From: Bradyrhizobium arachidis
GTDB taxonomy: Bacteria > Pseudomonadota > Alphaproteobacteria > Rhizobiales > Xanthobacteraceae
NCBI RefSeq assembly: GCF_015291705.1
Contig: NZ_CP030050.1
Coordinates: 992,001-1,056,000 of the forward strand
Length of the DNA: 64,000 nt
Direction of reading: 5' to 3'
Each line of letters starts with the position of its first letter. The first letter of the stretch is position 1. Both the position numbers and the translations under genes were made by a program. Shown piece by piece: positions 46,254 to 54,487 of this stretch. The notes below the pieces were generated by a model, which was not told the origin of the DNA, did not search any database, and was given only the letters and a program-made list of their open reading frames with translations.

Positions 46254-46690
46254 CGCGCCTCCCCTGGCTGTGGCTCCTCCCGGGCACCAGGCCCGGTCGT
46301 GGTCGCGAGGGGCGCGAAAGCCCCTCGTCGGCGGCGTGCATACAGGCACCGCGCGCCGCAGGCTGGTCCAGGGCGGCCGTGAGCCCTGGTCGTGGGTACA
46401 AGGGGCACCGAATGCCCTTTGCCGGATGTCGAAGGGCGAGACCGTTCTCGGCTCGCGCGCCATCCGGGGCGCATCCATGGCCGCCTCTCGCCATGGTCGC
46501 AGGCTGCGGGATCGAAAGTCCCGCGTCGTCCTGTCATCCGCTGCCGCAAGGCAGGCGGTAGTGCCGGACGACCGAGCGGGGGTCACACGAGGGCGGCGAT
46601 CCCCCTCAAGGTGTGCGCGGTCTGCCCGCGCACACCTTGTATCCTTCACTATTCCCCCAACTCTCAGTTTACATAACTCTACATAAGGTT
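46254..46690. other. hairpin array, candidate origin of transfer or structured RNA
   Basis: No ORF. Three similar double-hairpin units: (1) CCGGGC/GCCCGG 46280-46296 plus CGAGGGGC/GCCCCTCG 46306-46327; (2) CCAGGGC/GCCCTGG 46368-46389 plus AAGGGGCA/TGCCCTTT 46400-46420; (3) CCATGGC/GCCATGG 46475-46496 plus GCGGGA/TCCCGC 46506-46524. Stems differ in sequence but stay paired. Also CCGGATG/CATCCGG (46422-46467), GTCGTC/GACGAC enclosing a GCAA-capped stem (46525-46572), and a 13-bp perfect inverted repeat with a 5-base loop (46608-46638) followed by TATCCTTC. Lies upstream of mobC. Confidence 0.6.
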
Positions 46691-46837
46691 GCAAAAATGC
46701 TCGCCGTGGAATGAAGCCACTATCCCGCTGAGGCTGCGGGACGTTGAAACCAATGACAGTTTAGAGACGCCTGAATTAGGGAAGCGTCCTGTTCGCTATG
46801 AACGCCCTGCGGCGAAACGACCAGAAGTGGTGGGGGC

Positions 46838-46862
46838 GGAACGTTCTTCTGAACGCGCGGTT
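46838..46862 (+). promoter_or_regulatory. near-consensus EcfG promoter of PRC-barrel gene
   Basis: GGAAC (46838-46842), 16-base spacer, GGTT (46859-46862), 31 bases before the ATG at 46894; one mismatch to CGTT. Confidence 0.45.
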
Positions 46863-46893
46863 GAGCGAGGGTGCGCTAGTGATGGAGGACCTC

Positions 46894-47256
46894 ATGGCTA
46901 CAGAAGAACGGGAGACGGGCACTCTGATCGGGAGCGACAAGGTTGAAGGCACCGCCGTGTATGGACCGGACGACACGAAGATCGGGTCGATCGAGCGCCT
47001 GATGATCGACAAACAATCCGGCAAGGTCTCGTACGCGGTTTTAAGCTCCGGCGGCTTCCTTGGAATGGGCGACGACCATTATCCGCTTCCCTGGCATTCG
47101 CTGAAGTACGACACGAATCTCGGCGGCTACCGCACCGGCATAACCCAGCAGCAGCTGGAGGGCGCCCCTAAATACGGAAGCGACAATGACTGGAATTGGG
47201 GAGACCAGACCCGCACGCGCGCTGTCGATGACTATTACCGGCTCGCGCCGATCTGA
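46894..47256 (+). CDS. PRC-barrel domain protein
   Basis: 120 residues from ATG 46894, GGAGG upstream. PRC-barrel: GTLIGSDKVEGTAVYGPDDTKIGSIERLMIDKQSGKVSYAVLS, FLGMGDDHYPLPWHSLKYD. The extended C-terminus (GITQQQLEGAPKYGSDNDWNWGD) is the form typical of rhizobial stress PRC proteins. Probably cytoplasmic; role unknown. Single-gene transcript ended by the terminator at 47274. Confidence 0.87.
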   Translation: MATEERETGTLIGSDKVEGTAVYGPDDTKIGSIERLMIDKQSGKVSYAVLSSGGFLGMGDDHYPLPWHSLKYDTNLGGYRTGITQQQLEGAPKYGSDNDWNWGDQTRTRAVDDYYRLAPI

Positions 47257-47273
47257 TAAAAATCTCCTTGGTG

Positions 47274-47303
47274 AAAAAGCCCGCCGAAGGCGGGCTTTTT
47301 TCT
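47274..47303. terminator. bidirectional rho-independent terminator
   Basis: GCCCGCC-GAA-GGCGGGC stem flanked by AAAAA and TTTTTT; ends the PRC gene and could serve the convergent parB-like gene. Confidence 0.85.
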
Positions 47304-47366
47304 TAACGTCACGGCCTGAAAAATCCGGGCGGCACCTCAGGCACCGCCCGGCTCGCTCACAGGGAT

Positions 47367-49083
47367 CTAGCTGAACAGCTTCTTCATGGCGTTCCAGTCA
47401 TCCACGGCGCGGAGGCCTTTGCGCTTCGTGTAAGACTGCATGGGGAAGTGGAAGTAGCGCGGCAGCCAGGCTTCCGATTTGTTGTGGCCTCCCGTCCCTG
47501 CGAGGCAGTGGCGGATCGCCTCCTTCTGCTGTTTGGCCGTTTCAGCGACCCGGATCCGGGCGCACTGTTTACCCCCGACCTCGGCAAGCATGGCGTTGAT
47601 CGCCGGCTTGTCCGCAGAAGGTCGAAGAAGGCCTCTTCCGGTGCCCACCATGTCTGCATGTCGACCTTGAGCAGATGGCCGAGAATATCCACGGCAGCGC
47701 TGCCTGCCGGCAGTGTTTCCGCCATCAGGCAGGTCAGGAGTTTGAGGATGTCCTCGTCCGGCAGCGTGAGCAGTTTTGCGAACAGCTTCGGAAGGTCCGC
47801 GCCACACTCCGCTGACAGGTAGCCCTCGTCCTGCAGCCCGAGAAGGCTCCGGAGTTCGTTCTGGACGGTTGTGAAGGCAGCTTTGGCCGGGCTTGCTTCG
47901 ATGGAGGCTAAGACCGCCGGATGGTGGCCGTCCTGCCTTTCAGGCTTAACCTGCCACGCTTCCCTGGTGATGACGCTCGACACCAGGAGCCTCAGGGCGA
48001 TCTGCGGCGCCTTGAGAAGCTCGATGCGCACCGCGTTCTGCAGGTGCAGGTCGATATAACGTATTGCGTTGCTGGTCAGCTCAGGCTTCGCGGGGGCAGG
48101 CTCGTCTTCCGGCTGTGCGCCTGCTTTCGCCTGTTGCGCTTTCGCCTTGTCGCGCTTCGCGGCCTCCTTCGCGTCGAGCCAGCCTTCATGAAAGCCGATT
48201 TCGCCGTTGGACGCGCAGGAGATATAGACCTTGCCGCCTTTTGCCCGGCCGCGTTTCACCTTGTCGTACTCATAAAAATGCGCGCCGATTTCCATGATGA
48301 CGACGTCGCTCCAGCCCTCTTCAAGATAGGCGGCCTGGCGGTGAATGATCGCTTCGGTCTGCAGCTTCCAGAATTTCTCCGCGTCGTCGAAATACCGCTC
48401 TTCGCCAAAAAGGTCCGAGACGATATTGCCGGTGTATAGCTCTGGCGGGAATATCGCGGAGCTCGCCGGGATTTCAGCGCCGAACAGCCACGCTTTCAGG
48501 CGTCTCCCCGTCGGGGCATGCTCCTCCGGGTTTTTGAACAGCCTGAACCACGTCTTCTGCTGTTTCGCGGTCGCGAGCGTCAGCTGCTGCATCGTCTCCG
48601 CCTCGATCTTTCCTGCCCGGTAGGCGTCCCGGATTTGCGGGATCAGCGCGGATGATCGCCGAGGCGGCGTTTCACGAGAAGCTCAGTTACGCCGAACTGG
48701 TTCGCGATTTCGGCGACGCTTCGTCCCTGCACGGTCAGCGCGGCGAAGGCCTCGTACTGGTCGAGCTCGTCCATCGGCAGGCGTGCGACGTTTTCGGCAA
48801 GGGAAGCCTCGAGCGCGATCGCATCATCGCCTGTCTCAAGGATGGCGCAGGGCACCTGCACGGCACCTTCCGCTTCCGCCTGCAGGGCCTGGTAGGCGAG
48901 GAGTCGCCTCTGGCCTGCGATGACCTCGTAGCCTTCACAGTTAGGACGCACAAGAAGCGGCTGGATGACCCCGAGGCTCCTGATGCTTGCGATCAGTTCG
49001 CCTAAATCCTCCTGCGCGCCGTGCTTGCGCACGTTCACAGGCGAGATCTTGAGCTGGGATAAATCGATATGTTGAAGTTGCAT
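47367..49083 (-). pseudogene. ParB-like partition protein, two frameshifts
   Basis: N-terminal ParB domain from ATG 49083 (IDLSQLKISPVNVRKHG, VIQPLLVRP, EVIAGQRRLLAYQAL, ENVARLPMDELDQYEAF, and the helix-turn-helix RSVAEIANQFGVTELLVKRRL). An indel near 48655 breaks it; the rest resumes (RDAYRAGKIEAETMQQLTLA ... WFRLFKNPEEHAP) until a second indel near 47625, after which DKPAINAMLAEVGGK ... VDDWNAMKKLF runs to 47367. Intact it would be about 570 residues, of the plasmid/ICE ParB-nuclease-like kind. No parA gene nearby. One copy of the 118-bp repeat lies 53 bases upstream. Confidence 0.8.
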
Positions 49084-49135
49084 GGTGTTTTTTCTCCATG
49101 TTGTTGGATGCGTGATTGCACCGAATTCCATGGAT

Positions 49136-49252
49136 CAGCCGGACCAAGGCGAGTCCCAAGCTTCTCTTCGTTTCGGGAGGGTCTGCAGCAGAGCTGCGGA
49201 GACCGGAAACGAAAGAAGCTCTGAGCAACGGACGCGGCGCTGCGGACGGCTG
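49136..49252. repeat. 118-bp folded repeat, copy 1
   Basis: Nearly identical to 50155-50272. Core 49160-49219 forms a 14-bp stem with a single bulged C (GCTTCT-C-TTCGTTTC / GAAACGAAAGAAGC), enclosing GGTCT / AGACC and GCAGC-AGA-GCTGC. Lies in the leader of the parB-like gene on the minus strand. Confidence 0.8.
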
Positions 49253-49398
49253 ATATCATGCAGAGAGCAAGACACCCCCTTTTCAGATTTCGATTGGCTC
49301 CCCTTTTTTGCTTGAAAGGTGTCGGCGCGGATAGGCAATGATTTGCAGCTTGATACGTCGCGAGCTGCCCGGTCGCGACAGCATGCGCTAACGCCAGC

Positions 49399-49641
49399 TC
49401 ACCGGGTCGTTAAAATAAAAGGAAAGACCTTCGGCGCTGCCGCGGCGCCGGTGGGAGTTTGCGACGGGGTCGACGCCAGTGGGGCATCGGCGAGCTTAGG
49501 CCAATACGGTACGGAGGCGAGGGCGAGGAGCGAAGCGGCGCCGAAGATCGCCGCCAATCTGAGGGTTGTTTTATTCGCCGCGTCCTGCCGCTGCCTATAC
49601 TCTAGGGCAGCGAATGCCTGGTATTGTTCTCTGCTGTTCAT
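49399..49641 (-). CDS. small membrane protein
   Basis: 80 residues. Start MNSREQYQAFAALEYRQRQDAA with AAAGGAG 8 bases upstream, one hydrophobic span (LAAIFGAASLLALASVPYW) and a Pro/Ala-rich tail. Single-span, tail outside the cytoplasm by charge. Lies between the two copies of the folded repeat. Function unknown. Confidence 0.55.
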   Translation of the reverse strand: MNSREQYQAFAALEYRQRQDAANKTTLRLAAIFGAASLLALASVPYWPKLADAPLASTPSQTPTGAAAAPKVFPFILTTR

Positions 49642-49715
49642 CGGAATCTCCTTTAGTCAAAAACATTGCACTGGGCTGCCCGCGAACGTGGAGCAGCGAA
49701 ACCCCCGGGCCTGGA

Positions 49716-50054
49716 CTAGCCGGGAAAATGCTTGCGCGCGTATCTCGCGACAAGCTCGTGGTTACCCGCCCGGGCGATGTCGGCGACAGACCTGCCGTCG
49801 ATTGTCCTGAGAGAAGGGTTCGCGCCTGCGTTGAAGAGGGCGCGCAGCGCCGGCAACTGTCCATTAAAAGCGGCATAGTGCAGGGGAGTCATTCCGATGT
49901 TGTCCTGCTTGTTTATGTCGGCGCCGCAGGCGATGAATACTTCGATGCCCGTTAGATTTAGGTGCGCGGCGTACCGATGTAGAAAGGATTGGCCTTCGTC
50001 ATTCGAAAGATTAGGGTCGAAGCGTTTGCGTCTGCGGGAAAAGATATTTTTCAT
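49716..50054 (-). CDS. ankyrin repeat protein
   Basis: 112 residues with two clear ankyrin repeats (GIEVFIACGADINKQDNIGMTPLHYAAFNG and ALRALFNAGANPSLRTIDGRSVADIARAGN) and a capping helix. A protein-binding scaffold; partner unknown. No signal peptide. Copy 2 of the 118-bp folded repeat lies 100 bases upstream of its start, in the same relative position as copy 1 to the parB-like gene. Confidence 0.85.
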   Translation of the reverse strand: MKNIFSRRRKRFDPNLSNDEGQSFLHRYAAHLNLTGIEVFIACGADINKQDNIGMTPLHYAAFNGQLPALRALFNAGANPSLRTIDGRSVADIARAGNHELVARYARKHFPG

Positions 50055-50154
50055 AACATTAAAGCCTTTTATTTTCAGATTGGACGAACTTTTGCGACGT
50101 GCGCAACAAAATTCGATTTGTCATAGCTCGCGCATATCTTGCTCTGCGCCTATG

Positions 50155-50272
50155 CAGCCGGACCAAGCCGGGTCCCAAGGCTTCTCTTCGTTTCGGGAGG
50201 GTCTGCAGCAGAGCTGCGGAGACCGGAAACGAAAGAAGCTCTGAGCAACGGACGCGGCGCGGTGGACGGCTG
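50155..50272. repeat. 118-bp folded repeat, copy 2
   Basis: Second copy of the element at 49136, offset by exactly 1020 bases in the core. Core hairpin 50180-50239. Followed on the + strand by further hairpins (CCGAA-ACCC-GTGA-GGGG-TTCGG at 50357-50378, GCGCCG / CGGCGC at 50382-50397, GTCCTG-GGGAG-CAGGAC at 50410-50426) and a terminator at 50475. Confidence 0.8.
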
Positions 50273-50474
50273 GTACGATGTAAAGATCGAGACAACCCCT
50301 CTCGGTTCTCTTTCTGCGCCGGGCGATAACGTCGCGCGAGGGACAGTCACCTTCGGCCGAAACCCGTGAGGGGTTCGGGGAGCGCCGGCCGCGGCGCGAG
50401 TATGGCCCGGTCCTGGGGAGCAGGACGCGCTGAACACCTTACTGCGCAGCAGGACGCTTTGACCCTTAGGAACT

Positions 50475-50497
50475 CCGGCGGTCCCGCCGGGTTTTTT
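50475..50497 (+). terminator. rho-independent terminator
   Basis: CCGGCG / CGCCGG stem with a 4-base loop and TTTTTT, just 5 bases before the ATG at 50503. With no ORF for 200 bases upstream, it may end a non-coding transcript from about 50155. Confidence 0.75.
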
Positions 50498-50502
50498 CAG
50501 CC

Positions 50503-50718
50503 ATGAGCGAACCTCTTCCATGGCTGATCGAGCGATCCATTCAGATCGCCTGGGATTACCTTGAGCGCTCCGGCGAGATTGCCGATGCGGCGGAGGCAAG
50601 CCGCTTTCTCCAGAAAGCCGTGGATGAGATGGTGATGAAGGGTGAACGGAGGGCGCTCATGCTGGCCAATCGCGCCATCGACGCCTACCGCCACCGCGAT
50701 CTGCAACTCGCCTCATGA
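50503..50718 (+). CDS. conserved small helical protein
   Basis: 71 residues: RSIQIAWDYLERSGEIADAAEASRFLQKAVDEMV, then RALMLANRAIDAYRHR. A pattern known from unnamed rhizobial proteins (QIAWDYLERTGEI). All helical. First gene of a three-gene set (50503, 50729, 50885). It starts immediately after a terminator, so its own promoter must overlap that structure, or transcription reads through. Confidence 0.65.
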   Translation: MSEPLPWLIERSIQIAWDYLERSGEIADAAEASRFLQKAVDEMVMKGERRALMLANRAIDAYRHRDLQLAS

Positions 50719-50728
50719 GGAGGAATGC

Positions 50729-50875
50729 ATGGAAAAGCCGACCGCGGAACAGCTCGAAGAGCTGAAGCGACTGAGCAAGGAAGCCCGCGTCAGCGACTGG
50801 TCCGAAGTCGTCCAGTCAAAAGAAGAAGCGGAAACGCGCATCCGCGACCTGAAGGAAAAGGCAAGGATGGAGTAG
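50729..50875 (+). CDS. DUF3072 family small protein
   Basis: 48 residues: MEKPTAEQLEELKRLSKEARV, VVQSKEEAETRIRDLKEKA. The order of a short helix, a turn and K-x-EAE-x-RI-x-x-L is the DUF3072 signature. GAGGAGG precedes the ATG at 50729. Too short for usual gene finders. Function unknown. Confidence 0.65.
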   Translation: MEKPTAEQLEELKRLSKEARVSDWSEVVQSKEEAETRIRDLKEKARME

Positions 50876-50884
50876 GGGCAGGAA

Positions 50885-51052
50885 ATGCCGGGTAAACCGG
50901 TCAACGGCCGCGAGCCCGGCTTTTCGGAAGAAGATATGCAGCGTGGGAAGCTCGGCCCGCGCGGCGTGCCCGGGAAGCCGTCCCCCGGAAAGATGACGCC
51001 GCAGGTTGATAAGAACACCCCGAAAGATCCCGGCACCGGCCACACGAAATAG
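50885..51052 (+). CDS. small basic Pro/Gly-rich protein (55 aa)
   Basis: MPGKPVNGREPGFSEEDMQR, then GPRGVPGKPSPGKMTP and KDPGTGHTK. Probably disordered. AGGGGCAGGAA precedes the ATG, 10 bases after the DUF3072 gene, which supports one operon. Function unknown. Confidence 0.45.
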   Translation: MPGKPVNGREPGFSEEDMQRGKLGPRGVPGKPSPGKMTPQVDKNTPKDPGTGHTK

Positions 51053-51413
51053 CACCGCGCGTGGCGTCACGCCGGTGCGCTCCGGTAAGCCGGAGCTTGA
51101 AACGACCAATCTCAGTTCATGTTTTCAAGCCGCGATTTCGGCCGCAGCTTCCCTGCAGCGCGTGGCGCTATGAATCAATTCGCGTGAAACCACCCTCACT
51201 CTTTTCTCCGCCGTCCACGAAAACATCCGCGTCCTTTTGATCTTGCCGACTTAAGCACCTCGGCGGCCTGGCGGCTGCAAGCGCGGGTCTTAACGCCCAT
51301 CCCGCTCCTCCACTGACGTTGCGGTCTGAAGCAGATGCAGCCGGCCGCCTGCGGCGTTCCTCCGCGTCGCAAGAAGGCCGCGATGTCCGTGGCCGGAAAC
51401 AACGGAGGAAATC
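51053..51413. other. 360-base gap with a hairpin
   Basis: No gene seen. Contains GCTCCGG-TAA-GCCGGAGC (about 51080-51097), a strong hairpin without a T run, then CTTGAAA ... TTTCAAG. Nothing else recognised. Confidence 0.4.
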
Positions 51414-51596
51414 ATGAGAGTTATTTCACAAAGCGAATTGCTGCGCGCCACGAAGATCGATCTGCAGGTGCTGCTGCGCGAAATCACGGCGAGCCTGCCG
51501 CATCTTGCGGAAGGCTCGCACGAACTAAGGATCGCTCATTACAATCTGCATAACATCCGCCTTGCCATCGCGCGGCCGGAGCTCCGGCCGCGCTAG
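51414..51596 (+). CDS. small hypothetical protein
   Basis: 60 residues: MRVISQSELLRATKIDLQVL-LREITASLPHL, then LRIAHYNLHNIRLAIARPEL. GGAGGAAATC precedes the ATG. Helical, cytoplasmic, a pattern common in unnamed Bradyrhizobium proteins. Function unknown. Confidence 0.55.
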   Translation: MRVISQSELLRATKIDLQVLLREITASLPHLAEGSHELRIAHYNLHNIRLAIARPELRPR

Positions 51597-51730
51597 GGCG
51601 TTCTGCGGCCGGCTTTGCAGCTCGGCCGCAGGATACCCTGCAATGACGCGCGCAAGACCCGGAAACCGGCCGTATCCGCGGCGAACGCCGCTTTTTGCGG
51701 AAGTTGGCGACACTATGATAAAATTGACAT

Positions 51731-51871
51731 ATGAAGTTTAGCGTGATGGAATTTGTGGAGCTTCTGATTAAATCTGACCTCAGTGACGATCAGGTCGAAC
51801 ACATCAGGGAGATATTTCGTCAGGCAGAGCGGGCTAGCGATAAGCAAGCCCCCGATGACGTCTGTGTTTGA
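51731..51871 (+). CDS. 46-aa ORF overlapping the next gene
   Basis: MKFSVMEFVELLIKSDLS, then VEHIREIFRQAERASD. Amphipathic helices, no strong ribosome binding site. Its end overlaps the start of the 51855 gene by 17 bases in another frame, which may indicate coupling. Too short for usual gene finders. Confidence 0.35.
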   Translation: MKFSVMEFVELLIKSDLSDDQVEHIREIFRQAERASDKQAPDDVCV

Positions 51872-52211
51872 TTTCTTGCTCATGCGCAGGAAGGTACTCC
51901 TGAAGGATGAGTGGCGTAAGCCATGGAAGCCTGAGCCCGCCGCCCCGAAAGTATCCGATCCGGGGATGGATAAACTATCGCCCGCGGAGAAATTGTTCAG
52001 GTCTCATCAATACTACAAGGCAAAATGGGAGCGGGAGAGGCACCTTGCGATGCTGCAGGCCGCTCAGAAGCCGAAAGGTCCACTTAACCTGAAGGCGGAG
52101 ATCAGTTTCTCGTCACAAAGTGACGAAACTTCTTCAGGCCCTTTCGCACGACCCGAGGCCGCGCTGAGCGCTCAAAGCCGCTCAGCGCCGCCGAAATCCC
52201 GGCGGCGCTGA
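51855..52211 (+). CDS. hypothetical protein
   Basis: 118 residues from ATG 51855: MTSVFDFLLMRRKVLLKDEW, then a helix with SPAEKLFRSHQYYKAKWERERH and a low-complexity Ser/Ala/Pro/Arg tail. No known domain. Start chosen because of the overlap with the previous ORF. Function unknown. Confidence 0.4.
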   Translation: MTSVFDFLLMRRKVLLKDEWRKPWKPEPAAPKVSDPGMDKLSPAEKLFRSHQYYKAKWERERHLAMLQAAQKPKGPLNLKAEISFSSQSDETSSGPFARPEAALSAQSRSAPPKSRRR

Positions 52212-52322
52212 AATCGAGGTCGCAACAAACCGGCGGCAACTCGCATGCCAAACCTGCAAGTTTGCAAGCCTGCAAACCGGGAAGCATCCTACCCTCCGGC
52301 AAGCCGCCGCAGAGCCTGTGTC

Positions 52323-52391
52323 TCACCTCAACAGGAGGATGAGAATAATCAGCGGAATCGGGATTCCGAGCAGCCACAAGAGAATCGGCAT
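52323..52391 (-). CDS. tiny membrane protein of the MPILLWLLG type (22 aa)
   Basis: MPILLWLLGIPIPL-IILILLLR, one hydrophobic span ending in Arg. I recognise this as a very short ORF found repeatedly in Rhizobiales (MPILLWLLGxPxPLxxxLLLL). GAAAGGAAAAG precedes the ATG. Below the size limit of most annotation. Function unknown. Confidence 0.65.
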   Translation of the reverse strand: MPILLWLLGIPIPLIILILLLR

Positions 52392-52407
52392 GGTCTTTTC
52401 CTTTCAG

Positions 52408-53247
52408 TTAGCGACGAAGTTTCCAGGTGCCGTCGCGAAGGCCGCCGCCTTCTGTGGCGGCGAGACTTGCGCAGAAGGCGCCGAGAAGTAGCGAAGCCGT
52501 AATCCAGAATGCGAGGGCAGCCGTGGCCTTGCGCGCAGCGTCCGCATCCGCCTTTATTTGAGTGACCACATCATTCACCCGCTTCTCCGCGTCCGCCTGG
52601 CTGAGGCCGGTCCGCGCCGCGACGACCTTTGCCGCGTACTCACGATCCGGACCCTTGAGATCGCCGCCGTTGCGGAAGCTCCGGGTGAACAGGCGCGTCA
52701 CCTCGCTGCGCGTGTCGGCGGGGTTCGCGTTCTGGCCCTGCGCCGCGGGGTCGCTGCGCAAGAGCGTATCGACGTAGCCGTCCATCGAACCCGCGGACTG
52801 GGCGGCGCTAGACGCTGCGCCCTGGCTTGCGCCGGTCACCGCACCGCTGACAAGGCTCGTCGCCGGGGTGGCCAAAAGCGCAGCGCCAAGGACGGACGCA
52901 AGCGCCCAGGCGACAAACCCGTGGGCCGTATCCCGAAAGTAGACTTCGTCAGGCTCGACGCCGTCCCAGCCCGACCGCAGCCGGCCCGCGATATAGCCCC
53001 CGAGCGACGAGGAAATCATGGCGATAACGATCAGATATAGCCCGGTCGTGATCTTGAAGGTCGTTGCCGAGATGCCGGACCCCGCCCAGGGCGAGACGAC
53101 ACTCAGGCCGAGCCCTGTCCCGAATGCGACCAGGAGGAGCGTCATCGCGCAGGCGACGACGGCGCCCGCGACAATTGAAGGCCAGGAAACGCCTGACAGA
53201 AACGATGCCCGTGAGCCGGTGGGCGCCACTACGACTTTGTCGATCAT
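52408..53247 (-). CDS. four-span membrane protein with central soluble domain
   Basis: 279 residues. Spans near 20-50 (SIVAGAVVACAMTLLLVAFG), 70-90 (LIVIAMISSSLGGYIAGRL), 110-135 and 250-270 (AFWITASLLLGAFCASLAA). Between spans 3 and 4 lies a helical soluble region with DREYAAKVVAARTGLSQADAEKRVNDVV. This is a conserved rhizobial inner-membrane protein of unknown function, often seen near DUF1003 genes. Confidence 0.75.
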   Translation of the reverse strand: MIDKVVVAPTGSRASFLSGVSWPSIVAGAVVACAMTLLLVAFGTGLGLSVVSPWAGSGISATTFKITTGLYLIVIAMISSSLGGYIAGRLRSGWDGVEPDEVYFRDTAHGFVAWALASVLGAALLATPATSLVSGAVTGASQGAASSAAQSAGSMDGYVDTLLRSDPAAQGQNANPADTRSEVTRLFTRSFRNGGDLKGPDREYAAKVVAARTGLSQADAEKRVNDVVTQIKADADAARKATAALAFWITASLLLGAFCASLAATEGGGLRDGTWKLRR

Positions 53248-53327
53248 TTTATCCCCTCGAATGGGATGGCGCGATTTTCGCCATCTGCCGGGGCAATGAG
53301 CAAATGAGGCTAAGGTTCCTTCGGATT

Positions 53328-53352
53328 GGAACTCTGTAGCGCGGCGCCGGTT
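53328..53352 (+). promoter_or_regulatory. near-consensus EcfG promoter
   Basis: GGAAC (53328-53332), 16-base spacer, GGTT (53349-53352); 25 bases before the ATG at 53377. On the opposite strand GGAAC (53319-53315) and CATT (53298-53295) face the gene at 52408, so the stretch may be a bidirectional stress promoter. Confidence 0.4.
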
Positions 53353-53376
53353 GAGCAGGCGGCTGATGAGGGCGAT

Positions 53377-53832
53377 ATGACCGGCAAGGACAAAGGCGAG
53401 CCTTCGGGCGTATCGAAGTTCTTCGGCGATCTCGCCAACAAGACATCGCTTGCGGCCGGGAGGGCGTCGACCTTCATCCTCGCCGCAGGGATTGTGATTG
53501 TCTGGGGCGTCAGCGGCCCGATCTTTGGCTTCTCGGATACCTGGCAGCTCGTTATCAATACGGGGACGACCATCGTCACGTTCCTGATGGTCTTTCTCAT
53601 TCAGAATTCTCAGAACCGGGACAGCGCCGCGATCCAGGTCAAGCTTGATGAGCTGATCCGCGTCAGCGAGGCCAGGAATTCTCTCGTCGGCATCGAACAC
53701 CTGACGGATGACGAGCTGGAAGACATCCGCTCGAAATGCGAGGCGAGAGCGGCCGCGGAAAAAGTCGGTGAGGCGGCCGTCGACAAAACAGGCAAAGCGG
53801 CGCGGCGCGCGGCAGACCGGGTCGCCGGGTGA
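53377..53832 (+). CDS. low-affinity iron permease family membrane protein
   Basis: 151 residues. Two membrane spans (FILAAGIVIVWGVSGPIFG and TTIVTFLMVFLIQNSQNRD) with the family motif SDTWQLVINT-x-TTIVTFLMVFLIQN-Q-RD-AI-KLDELI. A charged cytoplasmic tail follows. Despite the family name, small bacterial members have no proven iron transport. Overlaps the DUF1003 gene start (GTGATGA). Confidence 0.82.
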   Translation: MTGKDKGEPSGVSKFFGDLANKTSLAAGRASTFILAAGIVIVWGVSGPIFGFSDTWQLVINTGTTIVTFLMVFLIQNSQNRDSAAIQVKLDELIRVSEARNSLVGIEHLTDDELEDIRSKCEARAAAEKVGEAAVDKTGKAARRAADRVAG

Positions 53833-54389
53833 TGAAGCCGGCCGGGGCAGACAGGAGCGCAAGCCCAGCCGAAAATATCGACGCCATACTGCGCCTCGAA
53901 AAAGAGGAAGAGCAGGACCTCGCCGCTTACCACCGGCTATTCCACTGGATCGGCTGGTTTGTCGGCACGACCCGGTTCATCGTGCTGCAATTCGCGATTG
54001 TCGCCGCCTGGATGGCGTTCAACGTCTGGCTCCCGCATCGCGCCATCGACGAATACCCGTTTCCGCTTCTTGCATTGATCCTAGCGCTCGAAGCCGTCGT
54101 CCTGACCTCATGCGTGCTGATCCGGCAGGGCACCATCGACCGCAGCCTTGAGCGCCGCGACCATCTCGAACTCCAGATCAATCTGCTTGCGGAACGCGAG
54201 GCGACGAGATCGCTCCGCATATTGCAGCGCATCGCGAAGCGCCTCGACTGCGACGATGACGACGATTGCGCGCCGGACGAACTCGCCCGCGAGACGTCGG
54301 TCGATGAGATCGCGAGGGATCTGAGGGCGCGCGAGAAGGGGAAGCCGGAGGCGACGGATAGCGATCGTTTTGCAAAGAGACCTCGGTAG
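53829..54389 (+). CDS. DUF1003 membrane protein
   Basis: 186 residues (GTG 53829, or ATG 53832). Two spans (FIVLQFAIVAAWMAFNVWL and FPLLALILALEAVVLTSCVLI), then QGTIDRSLERRDHLELQINLLAEREATRSL, the DUF1003 signature with the conserved cytoplasmic helix. Translationally coupled to the iron-permease-like gene. Family function unknown; some plant-associated members (cyclic-nucleotide-gated or divalent-cation contexts) are linked to stress. Confidence 0.87.
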   Translation: MMKPAGADRSASPAENIDAILRLEKEEEQDLAAYHRLFHWIGWFVGTTRFIVLQFAIVAAWMAFNVWLPHRAIDEYPFPLLALILALEAVVLTSCVLIRQGTIDRSLERRDHLELQINLLAEREATRSLRILQRIAKRLDCDDDDDCAPDELARETSVDEIARDLRAREKGKPEATDSDRFAKRPR

Positions 54390-54487
54390 ATCGTCAGTCT
54401 GGGGCGATGCGGACAAGCGGAACCCGGTGTTCAGACATTCGCCATAAAGCCTGGCGACACGTCCACCTCTCTGCTATCGAGGTCGCC

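Noticed and set aside
46068..46690. Several open frames through the hairpin array near mobC
   Set aside because: They are Arg/Pro/Gly-rich, mutually overlapping and disrupt no known family; the stretch is better read as structured non-coding DNA.
46254..46690. CRISPR array
   Set aside because: Repeats are imperfect, differ in sequence and are spaced 88 and 107 bases; no cas genes are present.
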